In this document: one piece after another, positions 12,237 to 25,300 of the stretch
Layout: every line of letters starts with the position of its first letter
Position numbering within the stretch: the first letter of the stretch is position 1
Assembly: GCA_949775045.1 (NCBI GenBank)
Contig: OX459100.1
Location: 17,192,241-17,256,240, forward strand
Source of the DNA: Metridium senile
Taxonomy: Eukaryota > Cnidaria > Anthozoa > Actiniaria > Metridiidae
DNA length: 64,000 nt
Reading direction: 5' to 3'
Notes under the pieces: model-generated
The model's input: only the letters and a program-made list of their open reading frames with translations
Database searches by the model: none
What the model was told of the DNA's origin: nothing
Translations under genes and position numbers: made by a program

Positions 12237-15200
12237 TAGGTCTTTGAAAGACCTATGTTTGTTGGCCATGCAACATGGCTATTTTTTATTGTTTGTATCA
12301 AAATGCTGTTGTACCAGCAACATACATGGCCTTTTATTGTCTCATGATTCTCAAAGAGGTGGAAAAATTGCAATACCACAATGTAATTATATTTAATATT
12401 TTCAATTTCAAATCCATATAAAGCTAAACATCTAAACTGAAGGGTGTCAAATGTGAATTTTTGAAAAATAACATTTCTGGTATCTCTTAGGGTGTCGAAA
12501 AAGGAGAGAAAAGCTAATCAATATTCGCTTCCGATACGTATATTAATATTATTAAATTAATGTGGTATCTCTTAGGGGGTAAAATTCATCCAGCCACACC
12601 CTTTTTAAAAGACTTCCAGTATTCTTTAAGGGTACTTTTCCCCCAGAGTCCCCCCCCCCCCCCCCCCCTGGGCCTCAAGCAGACACTGTTGACTTTTCAA
12701 AAGACAAAAAAGAATATTGTACTTTTACTCATAATGGTGCTCATTACAATCAACGTTTTGAATTTGTTTTAATTCATGAATTTGAATTCAATTTAATCTC
12801 TAATAACTATTAATAATAATTATCACTAAATTTAGAATTAAAAGGAGAAATAGACTTGTGAAGTTATAAACCAATAGACTTAGTTATGCACCTATCAATG
12901 TCTTGCCCCAACAGGGGGAGTGCGGGCAAAGTCGGGCTATTGAACACAAACTTTGCCTGTACCTGGGGCTGCTCAATGTTTTTTGACAATTTCATCACAA
13001 AGTTCTGCGTCCACAACAGTAAATATATGAGTAAGTATATGAATTTGACGTCCCCAGGATAGGGACTATTATATTGACAAAAAGATATGAAAAATGTCAA
13101 TAACCCCTGGGTATGCCCGCATTCCCCCTGTTGGAGCAAGACATTGATAGGTGCATTACTTATTTGTTTGAATAACATTCATATCATAGAGATCCAACTA
13201 TGTTTTTTGTCAAGCATTAATTTCAGCCAAATAAGCCACTGGGGAATACAGCCATACATGCTTGTAGCTGTGATAATGGGCTATTTGGTTGAAAGCTTGG
13301 CAATAAATTTGTAAATACAATGTAGTTGAATCACTTTTCACCATGAACAGACCATTTCACAGCCTCAATAATCAACCTTAGCCCTGATAACGTATAATAT
13401 ATTCTATAGAATTTGACTACAGCCTATAGAATTTATTTTTAAGTGTTTCAATAACTACTGTTTAATAATGTGTACATTACTTTAATAAGTTACCACAGCT
13501 GTAGTCAAATTCTAAAGAATATAATTGATCAACGAGAACCATGAAAAGGACTTTTTAACTTTCCTACATACAAGAACACAATCCAATCATTTCTATTATA
13601 ATTATTATTTTACATTTCATCTGGTAATAACATTCAAAAACATGATAAATATAAAATTTTCCATAATTATTCCCTTAAACTTAGATTTTCCAAAAATATT
13701 ATAACATGTAATCCCCGATCTATCAATGAACACTATGAATACTGCGGGGTTTTATGGCTTTCTGCGAATTCAGACATTCCAACAACTAGTTGTGAAATAC
13801 GTTTTTGGCTGTTGCTAAATACTTGGCACCTTGTATGTATTTGATTGAAAACTAACCTTTATTTCACAACTAGCCATCGGAATGTCTAAGGTCACCGAAA
13901 GTGGAAAATTGCAGTAATATGGTACATAGGAACCTCTTCTTATATGGATACCTTGTGAATGTGAATGATTTGAAAGTGTGGACAACTCTTCAAGGTTCAT
14001 TCATTGTACACCTCCATTTTACTTGCATGAAATTTGTGCAATTTTTCAATGGTACAATTTTCACCGTATATATTTCCGAAATCTCCATATTATCTAAAAA
14101 ATCTAAAATCTAAAAATAGCTTGCAATTGGAATAACTATCATCTTGACTGACTAGCCTCTCATACAGGTGAAGACTCAATTGTATTTCAATGTGAAAACC
14201 AAGCTAGTCAGTCAAGAATAACAGTAAGCAGTAATAACAATAAGCAGGTCGCAATATTTTGATCCAGTCAATGGGCATTGCTAATTAATTTCAGTGTATA
14301 TCACAGACACCACAATATCCAGACATTCCAGACAGTACATGAAATACAGACTAAGGGTCCACATTGTATTCCAGACACTTCCCATAGTAGGCCTTTTGAC
14401 ATACCATTTTACTACCAGTACCCAGAATGCTTCACACCTTTCTCTGTTATTCAAATTTCTAATCCCTTTTAAAAATACTAGAACAATTGACACTAATTAT
14501 TTAACAAAAGAAAGTAGGCAAAGCATTGTGGTCTTGGTAGTATATGACGCTATAATGCAAATTGCCTATTAAGAAAGAGGTTCCACAGTATAATAAATAT
14601 CTAATTATTACTTCTCTTCAGCATCCACATAAAGAACACACTGCTCTTGTGCTTACTTTGGTGGCCATATTAGAGAGTTTCAACTGTAGTTCTTTTAATT
14701 CTATATATCTCTTATATCCTAACACATCCATCATTACCAAGGAACATTAAAATATACATATAAACTGACCTTGTGCATAGCTACTTTCCACCCTCCCCCT
14801 ATGGGGAAAAAGACAGGGGAGGAGTAGGAGGAAGTAGTTTACAACTGACAAATATTGATCAATAATTATTTGTTTTAGATAAAATAATTATAAGTAAGTA
14901 AGTGAATTCAATTATTAAGTAAATAACAACAAAGAAAATAGAATGCAAATTTATACCCGTGAAACAAGTAGTACTAATTAGTACAAAATAGTGCTAATTA
15001 AACAAATAGAAAAAAATAGAATTAGCATAAAATTGCACTAAATAGTCAGCTAACTATTTCATGTTTATATTATTTGCACTCTAAAGAAACTAGTAGATAA
15101 AATAATGAAAAAATACTAAGAACAAAAAAGTGCAATTAATTATTTAAGTATAATTTTTTCCGGTAAATCAACAAAGAGAAAATCTTTTGACTTTCATATT

Positions 15201-15495
15201 TCCTGGAGTTGAAACTTTTTACTATTTCTCTAAAATAATGTTTTGAGTTTCAAATTCAATAATTTGGTAATTTTTTGTTCATTTAGATCATAATTATATT
15301 AACAATTCAGAAACCAGGTTTTAATATTGTTATAGGATGGAAAGTAAATTACATGACCCCTTGGAGCTATGGAATTTATCTTCTCATGTTTGAGAAACAT
15401 CAAACTCATTCCCTGCGCTCACTTGTGGAAATAGTTCTCAACACATGAAGATTAACTCCGTATCTCTGTGCGTCTCTGTAATATCCTCTATATAT

Positions 15496-15782
15496 ATACC
15501 TATTTCAAAAATCGTTGTCGCAGCCACAGTCCACACTCTGAAGCTTGCAAAGGATGTTGGTATTTCTTCTCTTGTTAACGATATATTCATAGCATATTTT
15601 GGTTGTACATGTTTGTTTTATATGACCACAACAAGTTGTTGATGTGGTAGATATAAATACACTTATTTCTTTATTGACGTGCAATTAATCACAAATTATG
15701 TCCATGTAACCGACATCCTTTGCAGGCTTTAGAGTGTGGACTGTAGCTTTGGCTGTGACAACGGTTTTTAAAATAGGTGTAT
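15496..15782. mobile_element. Foldback element, best preserved copy of its family here
   Basis: The termini are acctatttcaaaaatcgttg and its inverse acaacggtttttaaaatagg. The inner arm pair carries acagtccacactctgaagct. It is homologous to 45519-45815 (inverted orientation) and to the broken copy at 3871-4622. It ends 72 bp from the SACM1L stop codon and may lie in that gene's 3' UTR. Confidence 0.8.
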
Positions 15783-15853
15783 AATCATTGTTAAACCCAG
15801 TAGTAGTTGTGACCAAGTTTTTTCCTTGGTATTGATGGATGTGTATCTGCTAG

Positions 15854-16342
15854 TCAAACATGCTTATCTTTCATCTCTTTGGGTTGTAGTAGTTTTGGTT
15901 TGTCAACAAACTCTGTACCAAAGAAGACCACTATGTAAAGGGTCAGAAGAACAGCTGCTCCCCAAAACAGCACGTACAGGAATTGGATACCATAGTCAGC
16001 TGTTGTGGGAAAGGGAAAATGTATTGGACGTGATTAACAACATCTTCATCATCATTATCATTAATTATTATCTCCATCACTACCATCAACATCCTTGTTA
16101 TTGACATCATCACCATCATCATCATCATTGACATCCTTATCATCATTATTATCATTACCATCACCAATGATACAAATCTTTGTTATTAACATCAACCCCA
16201 CCATTATTGATGTCATCATCATCATTATCTCTATCATTATCATCAACATCAACATCTTTGTTACTGACATCATAGCCACCATCATCATCGTCATCATTAT
16301 TATCTTTTTCATTACCATCGCCATTACCATCTTTCTTATTGG

Positions 16343-16375
<33 letters not shown>

Positions 16376-19300
16376 TATTATTATTATCTCTATTACTACC
16401 ATCTCCATCAGCATCTTTCTTATTGGCATCATCACCAGCATCATCATCATTGGCATCATAATCATTGGCATCATTATTATCATTATCTCTATCACTACCA
16501 TATATCACCATCAACATCGTTGTTACCTACAACATCACCACCATTGTCATCATTAGCAACAGTTTTCATCACTATCATTAACTTACTTGAAGGCAGAATA
16601 AGACTTATGATGAACATAGAGAAACCAAACAAAAGAACAAATGGCAGCTAAAAATACAAGGAAACAAGAACATTCCTTATATGCTTTATCAAATTAATTA
16701 TTTTTCTTATTTTTAGGAAAGGTTTTTCTAATCAACACAGGAACTTGATGAAGTCCAACACAATTGAAATAAAATATTATATAATATTATGTAATGTACA
16801 GAAACAGTAATGCATGTATCAGGGTGTACTGAAGGAGTGTTTATTAGTTGTAGTAAAGTACTTTCATACACAAAGTAGATCTCTTGGGATTAACCCAGTA
16901 ATGTAAACATTATATAACCTTTATATAGGTATTTATTACATAATCCTTTGTACAATCTGGGTTATATCATCACAACTCATATTAAAAGGATTAGAATAAA
17001 ACAAAACAAAATAGAATAAAATAAAATAAAACTTACCGTCATGAATCTCCAGTCGCGTTTATGTTGTAATGGACATGGCTTGCTAATACACTCATTAGCA
17101 TCAACAACATAATTGCCTAAGAATAGATCTATGGAATCCTGAGAAATGCAAACAAATAACTTTCTTTATTACATTATTTTACAGGTTATGAAGTTTATCA
17201 AAATTATCTATTTATTTATTACTTTCAAATTCATCACTGTCATTATTGTTTATCAATTATCATCATTATAATCAATACATAACATTATCACCTATCATTT
17301 TCATAATTATCATAATGAATACATAACATTATCACCTATCATTTTCATAATTATCATAATCAATACATAACATTATCACCTATCATTTTCATAATTATCA
17401 TAATCAATACATAACATTATCACCTATCATTTTCATAATTATCATAATCAATACATAACATTATCACCTATCATTTTCATAATTATCATAATCAATACAT
17501 AACATTATCACCTATCATTTTCATAATTATCATAATCAATACATAACATTATCACCTATCATTTTCATAATTATCATAATCAATACATAACATTATCACA
17601 TAACATTATCACCTATCATTTTCATAATTATCATAATCAATACATAACATTATCACCTATCATTTTCATAATTATCATAATCAATACATAAGGGCCATTC
17701 CACCATGACAGACATTACATTCACAGACCTAAATAAGCTTGTGTTTCATACACAGTTGCATTATCTTACAATTTATTTTTTCACACAACTGTCTTAGAAC
17801 CTTGTCTACAATTTGCATGAAAAAAGTTTTCAGAAATAATTTTCGACTTGTCAGTTTTTTGTCCAAAATGACCGTGACGGACATTACAGCTAAAACTACC
17901 ACTAATTCCAGTTGGGTAAATTAGAAGTGAAATTCCTGTGAATTGTGAGAAGTTTATAGCAAACAATTGCTTTTTAGCATTTGGTTATAGGTTACTGAAG
18001 ACCTTTATTTTTTAGTTGTTTTTTTATATTTTTTTAAAAAAGGGAATATTTAGCGTGACAGAAATTACAAGAAACGTGACGGACATTACCAATGGCAAAT
18101 TCAGTAAGACAAATATAAGAAAATTGCCTAATTTGCTTAGTAAATATCACATATAATAGATAATATTATAGTAAAATCACATTGAGAACCTTAGTCAGTT
18201 AACTCTCTTTTTGGAGCACGCTTTTTAATGTTGTCAAATTTTCATTATTTCAATGTCTCATGTGGAATGACCCATAACATTATCACCTACCATTTTCATA
18301 ATTAAAATTATTATTAATCATAATTATCATCATCAATCATAATTGTCATCATCATCAATCATATCATTATCAATAACCTGTCTAAATCCATCAGAAAAGT
18401 TGTTCTTGTAGTATCTGATAGCTGAATTTAGTCCATCTTTCAATGCTCCAAGCACAGACCTCTTTCCAGTCCTACAAAAAAGGATTTGAAAACATTAAAT
18501 ACTAAATATAAAAACAGACAAACAAACAAAACTATATCATTTTAATGTATAGCTATTTCAAGAAAGTTGATGAAGGTTTTGAATGTTGCTTGTTGCTCTT
18601 AAAAAGGAAAAATATATATTCAATGACTCAATAGCTATAACAGTTTTATTATGTAACTATGTTAAAGAGCTAAGTTATATCTAACAAACAAAATACCTTG
18701 TAAAGTCTGTCTTTAGGGCTCCAGTTCCAGCATATTGAACTGAACAAGCATCTGCATTGTCAGCCCACACTGAAAACAAACAAAAACAAAAACAATTTAT
18801 TATTGCCCGGATCTTGATATACCTATTCCAATTAACGCTAATCATTTGGAAGTGGTTGATCTGAGACCGAAAGGAATTGTGGGGGCTCATTAAATTTCAA
18901 ATGCACTATTATAATCAAGAGTGAATATTAAATATGTTTACTTCTGAAATACTGTTATCTTTAATTGAGCACCATTCAAGCTTTACACTTAGAACAATGC
19001 ATTTGGAATTTAATGAACTCCCACAAGATCCCTAGCTATTTGTTTCATACCAACTATATTTGTTAATTAAAATAGCTGTACATCTTCGGGAACCCAGGGG
19101 TAATCTTGTGTCGCTCGTTTCTCGCTCCCAGAATAAATACCCCTGGGAACGACTTTCTTTGAATGGTTACCTTGATTTTCAGGAAAGAGATGAATTTTGA
19201 CTTCCGGAACAAGCTCCAACAGACTACGTTCCCAGGGGTATTTATTCTGGGAGCGAGAAACGAGCGACAGAAGATTAGCTATAAAGCTGTAAAGCTTGTT

Positions 19301-22300
19301 CTGTATGCATAACAGCTGGATTTCTAACATTTAAATACAACCTTTATCAAATATTATTAATACTAACTAAGTGCACAGAAATTCATTACCATTCTTGAAG
19401 ACAAATTCAAAATCCTTATATTCTGTGATTTTTTCCCCAGTTGTGATCACACCATACTCCTAGAATGATATCAAGTTAAATGACAAAATCAACAAGGGAG
19501 AAATTGAATGACATTTATTTTAAAATTCTGAGGAGTAAATTAATAGTTAGTGAACAAATACATAAATGAATGAATGCATTAGTGAATGACTGAATGAATA
19601 CATGAATGGATGGATGAATTGATTTAGTGGATGAATGAATGAATGAATGATTGATTGATTGAATGGATGAATGATTGAATGGATGGATGGATGGATGAAT
19701 GATTGAATGGATGGATGGATGAATGATTTAGTGGATGAATGAATGAATGATTGATTGAATGGATGAATGATTGAATGGATGGATGGATGAATGATTTAGT
19801 GGATGAATGAATGAATGATTGATTGAATGGATGGATGGATGAATGATTTAGTGGATGAATGATTGATTGATTGAATGGATGAATGATTGAATGGATGGAT
19901 GGATGAATGAATTAGTGGATCAATGAAATAGTGAATCAATGAATGAATGGATGGGTGTAAAAATTAGTGAATGAATAATGCATAAATGAATGGACAAATT
20001 AGTGGATGAATCAATGGATGAATGGATCAAAGTTAAAAGACATACCTCTAGTTGATACTCTAGACTCTTGGCAGCCAACATACTCTGAACTACATTGGTT
20101 CTTAAAAAAAGGATTAACTTCATTATCATTTAAAGAAATCACCATCATCACCAGTAATACAATGAAAATAATTGCCACCATCATGCTTGTACTCATGGAC
20201 ACCATAATCACAATCAGGATCATCATCATCACCATCACTTACATCATAAGTATGAATATTATTATCATCATTAACAACCTTACCATCATGATAATACTTA
20301 CCACCATCACCATCACAATCACCATTATCATCAAAACCACCACCATCAGCAAATATTACCATCATCATCATCACTACAATCTTCAATATCACCACCACAA
20401 ATGCCATCACAATCACCATCACCATAATCATCACCATCATCATTACCTGTCTAGAGAGTCAATGCAGTTTGTCCTAAAAATGCCTTTTTGTTCAGAGTTA
20501 ATAGTCCTGTCTTTGTCCATACTGAAATATCTGAAATAATATTAAACACACAAAATTTTATTTTATTTATTTGTATTTGTATTTACAGGGTTTTGCCACA
20601 GAACAAGGCTTTAGTGTGGAGACACAATATAGATAATGTCATTAGACAGCGAGAAGGAAGATCAAGTTTTTTACCCAAATTTCTTGAGGTCACTGTCTTG
20701 TCTGTCTATCAAAATGTTTAACCTGTCAAAGCGCATCTTGCTACACTCCTTGTGAAAATCAAAGGCATCATATCTGCAATAGATGTTAACAAAATTATCA
20801 TAATATACAAATTAGGTAATACCTAATAGCGGAGCTCCCAGTTTAATTTTTTCTTACAACATCAATATGTGCATGTAAATACCACTTATTAGATATTTTC
20901 TTGGGTATAATATACGTGCTGATATTTTACGAGTTGCGTACGTTTAATCAGCAAGCAATAAAATGCCAGCCCGTAATACCCAAGAAAATATCTAATAAGG
21001 GATTTATTATACAACTTACTGTTTATTGTAATTTATATAGCATTTTTCATCGAAAAATATAACCTTTCGGAGATTCAGCGCGCGGAGAGAGAATCAAAAC
21101 AAAGCCCTGGAAAAGCCAGTAAAATGTAAGATATTTCTCGCTCTCTTTTTGATTGACATAATGTCAAAAACCTCATTGGCTATCGATGTAGATGACGCCA
21201 TCATGTAACGCAACGCACGAAAGGAAAGTTTGTCATTTACACGAGGGACGGAGATTTCTCATTGAAAAAAGTCCGATAAAAGCATGTTAATGGACAATTC
21301 ATTAATGGAAATTGATTTAATGTAAGTAAAAAAATTGTAATAAATTCCACTGCTTTTTCTTAGGTTGGTTATCGTTTTCATTCTATGCACTTTTTCAGAC
21401 AAAAAAGTGTTCAGAAATGTTTTTGATGGAAAATACGATTCCCAAACGATAGTGTGAATAGCCTTATTATTATCCCTTTTATTTTTAAGTCATTAAGCTT
21501 ATTTTGCTTTTGATAACGCCTTGAAAAAGTGCTTTGGCTGAACAGTCGTTTTACGGCCGCTTTTTACCTTCTTTTATTTTCCAAAGTTAGTTAGGATTCC
21601 GGATAGAAAAGGTTAAACCTTTTCATCGTATTAGATTTATTAAAAAGTAGTCATGGCAAATCATAAAACAAAACAAAAAGTTATTTTGAAATGGAATTAA
21701 ACGCCTCAAGAATTCTAAGTTCTACCAACACAAGATCGATTTGAAAAGACAAGGACTTTAAAACAAGGTATTTTATTATGAAAAAGTTTGTGTAAAACAT
21801 CATTTTGTTCTGTAAAAAAACTTTAACAACTTTGAAATAGAAACTATAATAAAAATGTTCGTTTAGTAAACATAAAATAGTCAATATTGCTAAATAAACA
21901 GATGTTATTCAACCAGTTTTGAATTATGTTTGTATTCTAATTCATCTTTAATGTTTTCCGTTGATGAGTTTGTGAAAAGCACATAAAGAAATCCCTTTTT
22001 GAATCGACCAAATACCACAAAAAGTACAATTTACACACTTGTAAACATCGTGTTATGTACGGTTTGTATCTCAAAAAGTAAATCAAATGGAGATAAACGT
22101 TTTCTTTTTTCTTTCTATAATAAATCAGAGAACAGATTCTTCCTTTTTGAAGCTTAATAATTATTTCAAGTTTTTAGGCCGTGTTTTTTCACGCTCGTTA
22201 TCAAACAGTTTTTTCTCAAAAAACTTGAAATAAATAATCCGTTGAACTTACTTTATCGGTGATTATTTTCCAAAGGTTTTCTTCTTCTCAATGACATCGA

Positions 22301-25300
22301 TAATATTTTGACGAATACATGAATATACTTGAATCAGTTTTGATGAATTAAACATGGTCATAGTTAAACTGCCAAGCTTGAAAATCCATAAATAAACTAT
22401 ACTGAAGGAAGCATTTTGAAGATAGTTTTCATAACGAATAAAGTCGCTTCTTTTTCAATTCTTTTACGTTGCTGTAGTCTTTATTCTTCTACGAAGTTTT
22501 ATCTACAGACAAGTGTTCTTGGCCTTTCAATCTTTTCCTTTTCTTGAGATAAATTTCTTCATTTTTGTCTCCTTCAAGTTTATTTTCTTCTTTGGTCGTC
22601 TTTATTCTTCAAAGAAGTTTTATCTACAGACACGTTTTCTTGGCCTTTCAGTTCTACTGTTCAATTTCTTCATTTTTGTATCCGGCCCAAGTTTATTTTC
22701 TTCTTCGGCCAAAACTATCTTAATTTGATTCTTCGATGTTCATATTTCTTGATATTTTAAGTATTGTATTTTGTTGTTGTTTGTTTGACTTTTTTTGTCG
22801 ATAAAAGAACAACCTGCTTTCGATTCGGGCTCTGCTATTCGGCGCTAGCGCGCATCTCTTTCCCGCCGAAATTAACAGCCAATCAGTATCGCGATGGGCA
22901 CGGACGTTGTACGGACGTACGCGCCCGCGATCCTATGTGGTGTCCATGAAAAATCAACTCGATGGGTTACCATTTTTTCTTAAGTATGGTGCTCCGCTTG
23001 CGCGGGCCTTTGGCCCGCGAGGAGCTCCGCTATTAAGTAAATTACACCACAAATGATACTGGTTATTATGAGATAAATATTAAAGAGAGTTGTGCAACAT
23101 TTCAATGTACAGAGAGCCCCGCTAATTTTTTTTTTTTTTTTTAATCAATTTGCCACAATGGCAGGGATAGAGACACAGGGCAGGGCCCCAATTGCTTGGC
23201 AATATCCCCTAAGAAATAAGATATAACGGAAAGGTATAATGAAATACAGATAATAAGCTGTATGAATGACAGCTAATCTGGCCATAGAAGAGACAGCCAA
23301 AAGTGGCCTTATCAACAGGGTGGCCGTATTAAGCGGGTAAATTTAATAGAAAATGTTTGGGCATGCATTTCATCTTGACCTAAAAAACTGGCTGCAATAA
23401 CGGGTGGCCGTAAGGCTGGTTTCACTGTATGTCTATTTTTAGCAAAAAATTATGAATTATAAAGATTTTTTTCCAAAAATCATCTTTTATATTGTACCTT
23501 AATTTTTCTTGTGGGTATCCTCCATTGCGTACAATGGTAGAAAAATTGTCACCTAGAACCTTTTCTGGACCTTTTTGATCAATCTGCAAGATCAAACAAA
23601 CTAATTATTATGATGAATAGGTGATATAATCATATGAATGGATGAATGGATGAATGAATGAGGGGAAAATGAATAAAGAAATGAATGGGAGATTCAACAA
23701 ATTGATCAAAAGGAGAATCAATTCATGAATATAGGAATCAGTAACAAAACAAAGAAATTATTCATGCATTTACATTCAAAGTATCAACAAACAGATTAGT
23801 AACTAAATAAAAATTATTCTTACTAATAGTCTATAATTTTGCGATTTGTAAAAAATTAAAGACCCACGAAAAAAAGTTACGCAAAAAAATAAAAATTTAA
23901 TGCCCTTAAATTTATTTTTTTGGCAAAAACGCGAAAATAAATGCCCGCGAAATATGCCTGTTTTGATTTCGCGAAATTTTGTGCCTGCGAAAATTAGTAC
24001 GAATAAGGTAGTAGATAAATAAATTCACCATTTTTGTGACATCAAATAGTAACTTACCAGATTGATGAGCACTAATTCCCTATAGTGTGCTATCTCATTA
24101 TCAATGTGGTAATGGAATACTAAACTCTGAAATTAAATTGAATAAAAGTTATTACACATTCCTATAGTTCCCTTGTGTCCAATAACAACAGCAATCCCCG
24201 GGGGGACTCCCTTTGAAAATGGATAGGGGTGCTCGACAGACGGTTTTGAAAATGAACCTTAAAGGTACACATAAATTAACTCAGATACTGATTTCAGACC
24301 CTAAAAGGTACGACCACATTAAAAAAAATGTCAATATGTATAATCTTAGTTCGAAAACTGATCCTAAAAGGTATGGACCCAGTTTGAGACCCTAAAAGGT
24401 ACGCCAGGGTCTTATTTATGACCCTAAAAGGTCCGTCGAGCACCCCTATCCATTAAGGGAGTCCCCCCCCCCCTGGGCAGCAATCATTAGCCTAGTCAGG
24501 TCCAGCCTTGTAAGACCACAATTTTAATACATCAACTTAGAATCACTACATACAGTTGTACTAAATAATATCCAAATTTAAATAACTGAAAATGTTAACT
24601 GAGTAACTAAACTGTATGAAAGCTAGGGCCACACTTGAGCTAAGATGCCCTTGACATATATATTTTATAATTAGGTATTTATAAGTATTATATTCAACTA
24701 GCACTCCCCCATCAGGGCTCTTCCACTACATTCAATATTTTCAACGCAGAACTCTGCTCATACATTAATTTTTGCGGAGGGAGGAAAACCAGATAACCAG
24801 AAAACCACCCCTGGAATTGAGAGAAAACAACACATCTAACAACTTTAATCACTTGTCGGCCAAGTCGAGAAAACCAGGTCACAGTGGTGAATGGCCAGCA
24901 CTCTCTCCACCAGGCCACCCTTGTCACTCCATGTATATCACTCATTAGCATACTCAGAACCGGGCATCTTGCTCACATAGGAACATATTACACTCTCCAT
25001 TCAAACTTGCTAGCTCCTTGTTCATTACATAGAATCATAAATTTTGTATTTTTATTACAGAATAATGTTTTATGGACATTTCAAGCAAGAAAACAGTTTC
25101 ATATGGCTTACATGATCTGCTGTACTGCTAATTAAAGGCTTTGGTTTGTATTTTAGATTTGGTCGCTGTGACCAGTACAGAGGGATGGATCCTCTTATCT
25201 ACAATAAAAAGAATAGCAACAATTTAGTGACATACAGGTTATGGTTTGTCATGTGTATATCATGCATCATCATTATCATCATCAATCAGCACTATCATCA

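Larger units (their letters stand above)
11462..15853. other. Gene-free interval between NUDCD1 and SACM1L 3' ends
   Basis: I see no supportable coding sequence here. It contains the 3' UTR of NUDCD1, including an odd run of tgtaaagtcac-like repeats at about 11500-11690. It also holds a SINE (12030-12236) and foldbacks at 12889-13154 (gcacctatcaatgtcttgcc arms), about 13390-13525 (tatagaatttgactacagc arms) and about 14130-14215 (cttgactgactagc arms). A poly-C run lies at 12649-12668. Another foldback is at 15496-15782. The two flanking genes are convergent. Confidence 0.6.

Noticed and set aside
16035..16560. Overlapping ORFs of 118-153 codons on both strands
   Set aside because: They translate a trinucleotide microsatellite (Ile, Met, Asp or Asn runs) in an intron of SACM1L and have no non-repetitive domain.
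17265..17695. CRISPR-like array
   Set aside because: Units are contiguous with no unique spacers, and the context is a eukaryotic intron; it is a minisatellite.
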